This document shows positions 1-8,300 of a stretch of DNA of 12,045 nt, in pieces (positions within the stretch are counted from its first letter, which is position 1; each line of letters begins with the position of its first letter). The position numbers and the translations under genes are program-made. The stretch lies in contig WTXD01000337.1 in assembly GCA_022496205.1 (NCBI GenBank), positions 1-12,045 of the forward strand, given 5' to 3'. Origin of the DNA: Gloeopeniophorella convolvens. Its lineage: Eukaryota > Basidiomycota > Agaricomycetes > Russulales. A model generated the notes under the pieces. The model saw only the letters and a list, made by a program, of their open reading frames with translations, searched no databases and was not told where the DNA came from.

Positions 1-2486
1 TTCCACGCGCCCACTCTACGTGGAGGAGCTTGCAGAGGTTCTTGCTGTCAGCCTGGACGAAGAAATCCCCACGTACCACAACGACTGGCGATCGGATGAT
101 CCGGAGAGTGTGGTCCTATCCACTTGCCCCGGAAATTTCATACAAGTTATTACGGAACATCAATGGCACCACAGTAGCCCTCAGCGGATTGTGCAATTCA
201 CACATTTCTCGGTCAAGGAGTTCTTGGCCTCCGATCCGCTTTCCCACTCAAAGGCGAATGTTTCTCGTTTCCGTGTCCTTCCCGGGCCGTCCCATGCCGT
301 TCTCGCGAGGACATGCCTCGGTATCCTCCTCCGACCGAACGACGCACCGACCGTCGAGCAGAGTACCTCAACCGAGCCCCATCCAGTACAATACGCCGTA
401 GATTTTTGGGACGAACACGCGCGATTTGACGATGTGTCCATGTCACTATTGAAGGCCATGGGGCTTCTCTTTGACCCAACTAAGCCTCATTTCGCATTTT
501 GGGCTCGTCTCCGCGAACGCCGCCACCAGGATCAGCCAGGAACCCCTTTGTACTTTGCCGCATTATGCGGTCTACCTCCGATTGTAGAACGCATCCTTGC
601 ATCAGGTTCCCACAATGTCAACGCAAGGGGAGGGCAGCATAAGACTGCGTTACGCGCAGCAGTGGGGGTGGGGTCCCCCACCACTATCAAGTTACTCCTC
701 GACTGCGGTGCCGACATCGATGCCCAGGGTGACCATTATGGGAGTGCTCTCTATGTGGCGACGGCGCACGGCAAGCTTGATATCACCCGGCTGCTGCTCG
801 ACTGCGGTGCCAATGTCAACGCCCAGGGTGGCTTTTACCAGAGCGCTCTCCACGCAGCGACGAAGAATGGCGACCTCGATACGGTCCAGCTGCTACTCAA
901 CCGCGGTGCAGATGTCAATTCCCACACTGACCTTTACAGGAGTACTCTTCATGCGGCGACGGCGCACGGCAACCTCGATATCATCCAGCTACTGCTCGAC
1001 CGCGGTGCCGACATCAATGCCCAGAGTGACCTTGACGGGAGTGCTCTCCAGAAGGCAGCGGGGGACGGCAAGCTCGACGTTGTCCAGCTACTGCTCAACC
1101 GCGGTGCCGATATCGATGCGTGTGCCAGCGGGGGTGGGTGTGCTCTCCGTAGGGCGGTGGCAGGAGGCAGGCCCGATATTGTGGAGCTGTTGCTCAACAG
1201 CGGTGCCGACGCCAATGCTCAGGGTGGCGTCTATGGGAGTGCTCTCCAGACAGCGGTGGAGCAAGATAAGCTCAACTTCATCCAGCTGCTGCTTAACCAC
1301 GGTGCCGACGTCAACTTTGCCCAGGGTGGCATTTATGGGAGTGCTCTCCATGCTGCGACGGCGCGCGGCAAGCTCGATACGATCCAGCTGCTGCTTGACT
1401 GCGGTGCCGATGTCAATGACCAGGGTGGCCCTTATGGGTGTCCCCTCCATGCGGTAGCGGCACACGGCAAGCTTGATATCGTCCAGCTGCTCCTCGACCG
1501 CGGTGCCGACGTCAATGGCCGAGGTGGCCTTTACGGGAGTGCTCTCCAGGCAGCAGCGGAGAACGGCAAGCTCGATACGGTCCAGCTGCTACTCGATCGC
1601 GGTGCCAACATCGATGCACGGGTCGGCAGGTACCGGAGCGCTCTCCATGCGGCGGCGGCGCATGGCAAGTTCGATATCGTGGAGCTGCTGCTCGACCGCG
1701 GTACCGACGTCAATGGCCAGGGTGGCCTTTACGGGAGTGCTCTCCAGGCAGCGGCAGAGAACGGCAAGCTCGATATCGTGGGGCTGCTGCTCGACCGTGG
1801 TGCCGACATCGATGCGCGGGTCGGCAGGTACGGGAGTGCACTCCATGCCGCGGCAGCGCACGGCGAGCTCGAAGTCGTCCAGCTGTTACTCGACCGTGGT
1901 GCCGACATCAATGTCCAAGGCCACAAGTACGGGAGCGTGCTCCATGCCGCGGCGACGGGCGGTGGGCTCAAAGTCGTGCAGCTCCTGCTCGACAATGGTG
2001 CCGATATCAATACCCAAGGTGGATTATACGGGAACGTGTTACAAGCAGCAGCATGCAACCCGCAAGATGAGACAGACGTTGTGCAATTCTTCCTTAACCG
2101 CGGCATCGACGTCAACACCCAAGGTGGCATGTATGGGACAGCTTTAATAGGAGCATCGCGCAAAGAAAATCCAGACATTGTACAACTTCTCCTCGCGTAC
2201 GGCGCAGACACAAGTATCAAGAGCGACAAGTACGGAACCGCCCTGGAGGCGGCGCGAATCCGCCACCCATTCCATATGATGGACGATCAGAAGCGGACCA
2301 CCGTTGTCGAATTGCTCTCCAGCGTCTCGTGGCAGGACGCAAATGTGGTGCTGCCCAACGGAGACACAGGATCAAGCACTCAATGGTCCCCAGGCGAGGT
2401 GAGATTCTCTTTCGTAGCGCCTTGAGCCAGTGCGCTGATCATCACAGGAGTATTTCGATGGAGATTCTGAGTATATGTTGCGCTGA
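1..2486 (+). CDS. NLR1: 3' part of a NACHT-ankyrin STAND receptor (5' end outside window)
   Basis: The coding frame is already open at base 2, so the GTG at 20 is an internal valine codon, not a start. The first ~100 residues match the region after NACHT in fungal STAND proteins (RPLYVEELAEVLAVSLDEE, then VQFTHFSVKEFLAS). A linker containing DFWDEHARF follows, then about 18 ankyrin repeats from residue ~180 to ~765. In this family NACHT hydrolyses or exchanges nucleotide and oligomerises, while the ankyrin domain is the presumed ligand sensor; action is cytosolic. Unspliced, the frame stops at 2425. I prefer splicing out 2399-2447 (GTGAGA donor, GCTGAT branch, CACAG acceptor, phase 0), which gives a 13-codon last exon ending at 2486 with an acidic tail (EEYFDGDSEYMLR). 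No frameshift or stop is visible in ~2.4 kb. The partner paralog starts at 9352; the two align where they overlap. Family confidence is high, the terminal exon moderate. Confidence 0.9.
539..2236 (+). repeat. Ankyrin repeat array of NLR1, about 17 units of 99 bp plus a degenerate last unit
   Basis: Units of 33 codons recur with the consensus SALHAAAAHGKLDIVQLLL followed by DRGADVNAQGGLYG. Unit starts by hand are 539, 644, 743, 842, 941, 1040, 1139, 1238, 1340, 1439, 1538, 1637, 1736, 1835, 1934, 2033 and 2138; a weaker unit runs on to about 2320. The first unit is 35 codons, the one at 1238 has one extra codon, and the one at 2033 is 35 codons. Ankyrin hallmarks are present: TALH/SALQ-type helix starts, the LLLDRGAD turn and the VN/ID pair. 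The middle units (1439-2032) are much more alike than the outer ones. Confidence 0.93.
1439..1834 (+). repeat. Two-unit (198-bp) higher-order duplication inside the ankyrin array
   Basis: Units at 1538-1636 and 1736-1834 share the unusual ending NIDARVGRYR / DIDARVGRYG and the opening SALQAAAENGKLD; I count 13 differences in 99 bases. The units preceding each (1439-1537 and 1637-1735) share the ending DVNG-GGLYG. The simplest reading is a duplication of a 198-bp dimer, as expected from recent unequal exchange within the array. Confidence 0.75.
2399..2447 (+). other. Probable 49-bp terminal intron of NLR1
   Basis: It starts GTGAGATT, contains GCTGAT nine bases before the final CACAG, and is phase 0 on both sides. 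The length fits the other introns in the window (50-74 bp). If it is retained, the protein stops at the in-frame TGA at 2423-2425, so this splice decides the C-terminus. Confidence 0.6.
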
Positions 2487-2879
2487 GTACATATTATGGA
2501 AGCTTTCTGTTCGCGCTGGCAGCCTGATCGATTGCATACACATATGTATAACTGATAGCATGGCTGTAGCTACGTTTCAGTCGCTGAGGTGACCGCTGAG
2601 GTGGGGCGAGATCTTGTGAATGATCGTCTAGCATCGAGAATGTGTATATTCGGGCTTGTCTCTTTTTATTCCTGCACGCTCCCTGTTCGGGGTATGTATC
2701 GTGATACCATAGCCTAGGTCTCTGTGGTTGTAGTACAAAGGGACAACGCCTGCCAACTAGAAACGTCACGATAGATGGGCGCAGGCGCCGCAGGACTGCC
2801 ACGCGGCTACCGCGATCACATTGACGTTGGGCCTACCAAACGTGTGAGCTCGACCCGTCTCGCATGGCGCTACCCGCCA
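2487..2879. other. Intergenic: 3' flank of NLR1
   Basis: Comparatively AT-richer sequence following the NLR1 stop, probably holding its 3' UTR and polyadenylation site. No ORF with recognisable content, no tRNA and no clear repeat was found. The boundary with repeat copy C at about 2880 is approximate. Confidence 0.5.
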
Positions 2880-3107
2880 CTTGCCTCTTCACCGCACCAG
2901 TGATGCCGCCCCGCATCTCTCTCCTCGCTCCAACACATGTCCGCTGCCCGCTTCACCCTCCGCCGCGCGCCGCGCGCTCTTCGCCGCACTCGTTCCGACT
3001 CCCCGCGGTCCGCGTCAGCTACTCCGCCGGCTTGTGCGTCTCCTTCCATTCCCCTCCCCCTTCTCTTTGGCTCTGATACAACTGTCCACCCAGTCCCGGC
3101 ACCCCTG
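2880..3107 (+). repeat. Repeat copy C (diverged, partial)
   Basis: This segment aligns by eye with the 3' parts of copies A and B. Shared landmarks in the same order are CACCGCACCAG / CACTGCACCAG, a TCGCTCCAA / CTGCTCCAA block, GCGC(C)TCTTC, CCGCGGTCCGCGTC / CCGCAGTCTGCGTC, and CCACCCAG-TCCCGGCACCCCT / CCACCCAGCTCCGG-ACCC. It lacks the ~200 bp that begin copy A. It ends where the presumed first exon of the Msb1-like relic starts (ATG at 3111). A possible reading is that all three copies are 5' ends of one ancestral gene. Confidence 0.65.
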
Positions 3108-3110
3108 AGC

Positions 3111-4186
3111 ATGTCCAAGGGTAACGGCGCTGGCCTCGTCCCCATTCTTGCAGAGGACCCTCTTATCCCAGACGACAGCTTCCTCCTCAGACCTCGACCG
3201 AGGTACGTGCCCTCGCTGCGCCCCTGTTCCCATTTTTTCCCGCGTCCCCGGTCGTTCCCGCCACGCTCCCTATGTTGTCATACCGAGCCTAGATGACCCG
3301 CAACGCGATTCTGTGGCCTCATGACCTGCAATGCGAAGCCGTTATACATCGCCCTGTGTGCCTGCCGCCTGCTGCCCAGGCGCACCCTCCCTCCCCGTCA
3401 CCGTGCCTTACTGACCTTGTCCCCCAGGACCCCGCGAGTACGAGCACGACTGCAGCTACCTCTCCTACCAGCACCGCGTCGTCTTTGGCCTCGATGAGGT
3501 CGCCCGCCTCGTCACTGTCCTCACCGACGAGCCCGTTACTCGCGGCCTCACCACCCCCTTCCTCTTCTCTCTCACCGTCGACGTCAAATCATCTGGCGTC
3601 CGCCGCCTCTTTCAGGCCTTCCTCCGCACATGGATGCCCTTTGTCGCGCCGGATGCGGACCGCACATGGCGTGAGGAGGCCCGCTTTGCCGCGCCCCCTG
3701 AGCTCGCCACGTGTCTCCGCTGGGGCTCCGCCCGCGTCCGCTCCTCAGCTGGCAACGCCGTCCCCGGCCTCATTTTCTGGGACAGGTTCATCGGGTAGAG
3801 CGAGGCAGAAGTCGGTGAGCTCCGCATGCACTGAATATCCATCATTCGCAGCGCGCGCTGATCTATCCTCTTGGCTAGCCCACAATTACCCGGCGACGCA
3901 TTTTGAGACGCTTGTGGCTCCGCTCCCGTCAACCATCATCAACGTGCTCTCGCTCCTCGCCCGGCTCCTCGCCCGCTCGCCCAGCTCGGGCCACACTCCG
4001 CCCACGCTTTTGCCGCTCTTTGGCCCCCTACTATTCGGCCTCGGCCCTGCCACCCTCGTGTTCTACCACACATGTGCACTACCTCCGGGCAACCAACGCG
4101 ATGGAGCACATCCTCGCATTGATGCGCTGGCAGGACGCCCCTGGCAACAAGTCATCTGGTTCATTTGACGGTGGTCCTGGCTTGTG
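3111..4186 (+). pseudogene. Broken gene resembling the Msb1/Mug8 (RhoGAP-like) domain of fungal polarity proteins
   Basis: Three blocks in three frames form one protein-like order. Block 1 (3428-3798) holds SYLSYQHRVVFGLDEVARLV, then RGLTTPFLFS, TWREEARFAAPPELATCLRW and GLIFWDRF. It ends at TAG 3796-3798, immediately before SEAEV, where the family usually has tryptophan (TGG to TAG would explain it). Block 2 (3879-4072) gives HNYPATHFETLVAPLPS, SSGHTPPTLLPLFGPLLFGL and FYHT. Block 3 (4074-4186) gives VHYLRATNAMEH and RWQDAPGNK. Blocks 1 and 2 are joined in phase by a plausible intron at 3815-3878 (GTGAGC, GCTGAT, CTAG). Blocks 2 and 3 are separated by a 2-nt loss near 4073. A possible first exon, ATG 3111 to 3202, contains EDPLIPDDSFL, but its donor phase does not fit block 1. 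Msb1/Mug8 proteins act in Rho signalling and polarity. The family name is from remembered sequence patterns, so it is moderate; the broken state is clear. Confidence 0.68.
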
Positions 4187-4894
4187 GTACGAGTCTGCAC
4201 ACACACACATCGACATACCTCTACATACAGTAAGTACGTGCAAACGCTCCGCGCGCTATATTCGAAAGTCCTCCCATGCAATATGACCAAGCACAGCGCT
4301 TATCAGGACTCCCGGTGCCTCTGAGGGCACAGGCGCGCCAAGTTCGATCTGCGCCTTTGAATTTGCCCGGTGTTACGGGGTGCTTTCCTCACCGGCAACT
4401 CCAGAGAAGTTATGACCCGGCCCGACACGACATGTCTAGGGTGACCCGGCTACCTATACTAAATGTTGTGCGTTAATGGTGGTATTTTCGGCGTACGCTC
4501 TCCGACGAACCCCGCTCATATAGTATAAACAGATGTCAATTATAATGAGCCTACGGTATTGAGAAGTGTTGTAAGTACGTAGGCAGAGATTATTGAGAAA
4601 TATAGCGCTAGAGCCTTGTGGGCGTCCCAATCGACGCCCCAGCGGAGAGCATGTCGGACGCGCTAGAGCAAAAAGTGTTCAAGAGGAAACGGCGTGATCC
4701 CGGCCCCGCGCTGCAAATCACGTGCCGCACAAACACACTGCGAATATGGTGACACGGCCCTCAGGACATAGCGTCGAATCCTGTACATTATAGAGAGCTA
4801 GGGCACGATCAGCGAGCGCCGGAGCCAACCCGGATGCACGCCACGTAGCATCTAGTCAGCTCTCTTGTGCGCCGCGGCCCCCATGATACTGTAG
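4187..4894. other. Intergenic region, 3' flank of the F-box gene
   Basis: About 700 bp with no supported gene. A short (CA)n run lies at 4199-4208. AT-rich stretches near 4520-4560 and a perfect 7-bp inverted repeat with a 6-nt loop at 4620-4639 are the only structures noted. Part of this should be the 3' UTR of the minus-strand F-box gene, which stops at 4895. No tRNA-like cloverleaf or transposon coding sequence was seen. Confidence 0.5.
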
Positions 4895-6750
4895 CTATTC
4901 GTCCGTGTCGAATTGAAAGTCTTCGTTCGGGTCCCAGCGGTGTTTCGAGTCCCAGTGGGCTTTCAGGTCCCAGCGGACTCTCGGGACGAGCGCTTCCAGC
5001 GAAGCTGCTTCGTCAGGAGAAGCAACACAGCTACGGATGTAGAGCTCCTTGAACGGCGCGCCACAGCGCTCGCGGCGTTCGATCAGCTTGAGAATGATCT
5101 CGTAGAGGCACCCTGCGTCGCTGTAGCAACTCTCGAAATAGAATCCTTCGAGGAAAAGGCGAGTCAGCTTGGGGAAGAGCAGCGCTGGCGCAGGCTCGTC
5201 CAGGTCCTGCGGGGCGACGGGTGGCGTGGGATCTCGAGGCATCATCGACAGTAGAAGCGACTCGGCCCCATCTGACCCTCGGACGTACACCTTCGTAACA
5301 CTGGTGCATCGGTCGAAGAACCGTGTCCAGCGTGCGGGCTCGATGTCTGAGATGGTAGGGACGGAGACATGGACTGATTTGAGCTCCACCATGTGGAGCG
5401 CCGCGCATGCCTCCTGCCATACGGCCTCGTGGCATTCCCGCACATTCGGCAAGTGAAACTCGAGGCTGACGAAGGTCTCGTAGAGGGGCAACGACAGGAC
5501 AGCAGGCGTGACAAGCGAGTGGTGGCCCCACACGCCGATCTTCGTGTCCATATGATCTGTGTACACCTCGAGGCTGAGGGTCTTGATTGTGACAGGGCGC
5601 GTCCGATGGAAGCGCGACAGAACAAAGGGGGCAGCCGTTGGCCATGATGCCGCCTCGGCTTGATTTGTGGCAATAAAAAGTAGGGTCAGAGCCCGTAGGA
5701 CAGGTGCGTGAAGGGACTGGAATATGCGTAGAACGCTCGAACCAGGCCCAGAGAGGTCCAACCGGCAGAGCAGTGGCATTTCGGTAACAGTTTCCGCCAG
5801 AGTGGGCTGTGATGACACCGGAGCTAGACAGTTGTTGAGGGTGAGCTGCTCCAAACAAGGGCTATTCGTGATTACGTCTAGAAGGTCATCCAGGGACCCC
5901 AATCGAGGGACTATCGGTGTGGTTCCCCAAGTCACGAAGAATATTTCGAGGTGGGTAAGAGTGCGTTTCGGAAAGTACGCCCAGGGGATGTGAATACTGT
6001 AGAGGCGCATCTTCCGTAACTTTGACGATTGTCGGTGGAATAGCCTGAACTGACTCGTCAAGGCAGACGGATCATATGACACCATAATAGGCCGACTTGC
6101 GCCATTAGATGCCACCATGCAAAGGTCTTCCAATGTGGGTGCCTCCGTTTCGAGCAGATCTCGCAATGCACCGCCATCCTTCACGCCGTACAGGACCAAT
6201 CTCGATATCCGGGATGAATGGCATGTCAACGAATGAAGCAAGTCGGTATGAGGCGCATGCAGTTCTATATCTAGAGGTGCATTCTCGGAGCGAGCGAGCA
6301 TCTCAGTGAGCCATTTCTGGTTGCACCGCGAAATATTGTCCCAAATTGCGCTCCACAGAGATGAATCGCCGAGGGCAACCTCGCGCCAGTGACGACACAC
6401 ATGCGTAACAGCGATTAGCAGGGGTAGATGTGGCATGTCCTTGTGGTAATCTCTATTGTCCCGGAGGAGATGGAAGATGCGCGCGAGGAGTTCGGTGGGG
6501 AGAAGGGAAATAGGGGCGAGCGCGTTGAGCTGCGCGTATAGCAAGCACATGCGTAGCCCACAGGACTTAATGTCTTCCAAGATGGTCGCCCGTAAGCTTC
6601 TTCGAAGCTCTGGGTCTCGGTTGCAAGGGGTCCTTGCCGCCAGACTGAGATAAAATTGCATCAGGCTGGCGAGCAGGAAGCAGGAGTGACAGTCACCCTT
6701 CACGGGCGATAGACTCACTTTTCGTCGACAGGCCCAGAAACTGTTTGCAT
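4895..6750 (-). CDS. F-box protein with a long C-terminal, probably LRR-like region
   Basis: Residues ~55-112 carry an F-box-like domain: PISLLPTELLARIFHLL, then VTHVCRHWREVALGDSSLW. F-box proteins dock on Skp1 in SCF ubiquitin ligases. The remaining ~480 residues contain many leucine-rich segments (SRLVLYGV, RLDLSG, LTLNNCL, LTRLFLEGFYF) and probably select a substrate; none is known. The preferred model is complement(4895-6644, 6719-6750), 593 residues. Exon 1 is MQTVSGPVDE plus two bases; the 74-bp intron at 6645-6718 has GTGAGT, a CTGAT branch and CTCAG, and splices in phase 2 to LAARTPC. The unspliced frame opens further, to an ATG at 6937, but that stretch includes a valine run from an ACG microsatellite and no recognised sequence, so I reject it. 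An internal ATG at 6661 is a second alternative. The C-terminus is acidic (FQFDTDE). No disruption was found. Confidence 0.85.
4927..4980 (-). repeat. Three 18-bp tandem units near the F-box gene 3' end
   Basis: On the plus strand GTCCCAGCGG, GTCCCAGTGG and GTCCCAGCGG lie at 4931, 4949 and 4967, exactly 18 bp apart. They encode a six-residue repeat RWDLKA-HWDSKH-RWDPNE just before the acidic tail. Confidence 0.8.
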
Positions 6751-6853
6751 GGCCGACCTGGGATTGACCCGTAGCACGCGTTAAGTGGTGATCAAAAGAA
6801 CAGGAATGGACAAAGCGCAAAAGATCGCCGCGCTCGTAGTCGGGACGGAGACT

Positions 6854-7390
6854 GGGCGGAGCGGCTGAGCACCGCGCGGCAACGGCCGGACATTCAACAA
6901 CGACGACGACGACGATGGACCTCGACGCCTGGGACAAGCTCTGGCCCAGAAGACAACTCTACGGTAGAGTTATCTTCACTGCAGCTGTAGTGCGAAGAAA
7001 ATAACACCTCCTTCCCGGGGACTCTGCCGCGCTGCGCAAATTGGAACAGTGGCAGACGGCGGGCGCGCAACGTAACTGCCGCCGCCATGCTCACGTCGAT
7101 ATTGACTCTTTCACTGCACCAGCGACGCCCGCCCGCCTCTCTTTCACTGCTCCAAAAGATGCCCACTCCAGCCCATGCCCGCTCCCTCCGTTGCGCCCTC
7201 TTCACTGTACTCGTCCCCGCAGTCTGCGTCGACCCGTGCGCCTGCTACCACCCCCTCCTCCTTCTGCCCGGCTGTGACACCCCTTTCCACCCAGCTCCGG
7301 TACCCGTCACTGCAGCAGCCCCTCGGGGCGGCGTCCGCCCCGCCATCAGCATCGTCTTTGGTTTGCGTTCCCCTCCCTCCCTCAACCTGG
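6854..7390. repeat. Repeat copy A (about 540 bp)
   Basis: Copy A aligns with copy B at 7833-8300. Shared landmarks in order are GGGCGGAG-GGCTGAG, CGGCAACGGCCGGACA, ATGGACCTCGACGCCT, GACAAGCTCTGGCCCAGA, AATAACACCT, GGGGACTCTGCCGCGCTGCG, GCTCCAAAAGATGCCCACTC and TTTCCACCCAGCTCCGG. Copy A has about 70 bp (around 7068-7140) that B lacks; copy C also has part of it, so B probably carries the deletion. Copy A includes an (ACG)n run near 6900 and lies just upstream of the minus-strand F-box gene, so it may hold part of that gene's promoter. It ends exactly where the Goodbye-exon fragment begins (7391). Confidence 0.85.
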
Positions 7391-7767
7391 TCCTATTCGA
7401 CGACGCGATGACGAAGATCATGGTGAACATTTTTGTCGAGTTGATTCGTGCATTCGCGCTCCTCGTTGAAAAGATGAACCCCAGTGATGGTTTCATTCGT
7501 GAGTTTATCATACACTCGACACACCTGACCCAGCTCAATCCAAGCTCAGCCGTGGCAAGATATCGTTTCAAGGGGTTTCTTGCTACGTTACCTGGAGATA
7601 AGGAGGTCGAAGACATGCTCAAACGGCTAGATGAGCTCACCAACGACGAGCACTTGATGACCATAGTGCAAGCATGGCGCGGCATCACAAATGTCGAGCA
7701 GGATCAGCGGAAAGAAGGGCGTACGTCCTGGTGGATGACAGCTGCCAAACACCGTCACATTGCGTGA
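7087..7767 (+). pseudogene. Chimeric ORF: repeat A fused in frame to a Goodbye-domain exon fragment
   Basis: Bases 7391-7720 match 9900-10229 of NLR2 with the same length (330 bp), no indel and the same codon phase. They encode the C-terminal half of a fungal Goodbye domain (MTKIMVNIFVELIRAFALL, DGFIREFI, DMLKRLDELTNDEHLMT). The match runs exactly to the exon end: GGGC is followed by GTACGT, where NLR2 has GAGC before GTACGC. After 7725 the similarity is lost. Upstream, the same frame runs through repeat A to an ATG at 7087 in a strong context (GCCGCCATGC), giving a possible 226-residue protein ending at 7767. The N-terminal ~100 residues are Pro/Leu/Cys-rich and unrecognised. It lacks NACHT and the first half of the Goodbye domain. 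Most likely this is an NLR relic; an expressed short protein cannot be excluded because the frame has no stop. Confidence 0.7.
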
Positions 7768-7832
7768 CTGCCCGACGAAATCTATACGATAGCGGAACTC
7801 CCTGCCACGCCACCCCGAATCCTACCAGTCTA

Positions 7833-8300
7833 GGGCGGAGAGGCTGAGGGCCGCACGGCAACGGCCGGACACTTAACGTCAACAACGACGGCGACCATCA
7901 TGCACATGGACCTCGACGCCTAGGACAAGCTCTGGCCCAGAGGACAACTTTACCATAAGGCTATCCTCGCTGCAGCTATGGTGCGAAGGAAATAACACCT
8001 TCCCCCTGGGGACTCTGCCGCGCTGCGCAGATGGGACAGCGGCAGGCGGCGGGTTCCCTGCTCCAAAAGATGCCCACTCCGGCCCATGTCCCCTCCCTCC
8101 GATGCGCCCTCTTCGCCGCACCCGTCTCCGCAGTCCGCGCCAGCCCGTGCATTTGCTTCCACCCCCTCCTTCCGCCCGACTCTGACACACCTTTCCACCC
8201 AGCTCCGGCACCCCTCACTGCAGCGGCCTCTCGGGCAGCGTCCACTCCGCCATCGGCATCATCTTTAGTCTGCGTCCCCCCCCCCCTTCCTCCACCTGCG
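7833..8300. repeat. Repeat copy B (about 470 bp)
   Basis: Second copy of repeat A, in the same orientation and 979 bp downstream of it. It lacks about 70 bp of A and ends in a run of 12 C at 8276-8287. One plus-strand frame reads DSDTPFHPAPAPLTAAASRA, close to GCDTPFHPAPVPVTAAAPRG in A and GSDTTVHPVPAPL in C. This suggests a degenerate Ser/Pro/Ala-rich coding segment rather than a transposon. No terminal inverted repeats or target-site duplications were recognised. Confidence 0.85.

Noticed and set aside
532..2229. Several open frames on the minus strand and in the second plus frame over the ankyrin array
   Set aside because: The 99-bp period keeps alternative frames open across the array. 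They translate into monotonous Ser/Thr- or Ser/Arg/Pro-rich repeats with no independent features.
539..2236. Evenly spaced 99-bp repeats as a CRISPR-like or satellite array
   Set aside because: The units are in-frame ankyrin repeats with no separate spacers, in a fungal coding exon.
3293..4168. Long plus-strand open frame (291 codons) through the Msb1-like region
   Set aside because: Its first two thirds are Ser/Pro/Ala-rich sequence read out of frame from the recognisable block at 3428-3798; only its part after 3878 is in the family frame. It is not one gene.
4620..4639. 7-bp inverted repeat with 6-nt loop (and another at 8712-8730)
   Set aside because: Short GC-rich hairpins are expected by chance over 12 kb, and neither has a run of T or other context giving it a function.
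6751..6937. N-terminal extension of the F-box ORF to the ATG at 6937
   Set aside because: It includes a valine run from an ACG microsatellite and no family similarity; the spliced model from 6750 has good donor, branch and acceptor sites and correct phase.
6894..8211. Similar minus-strand reading frames in repeats A and B (SSGPELV motif)
   Set aside because: The similarity follows simply from the duplicated DNA; the frames have different ends and no recognisable family, so I do not call genes.
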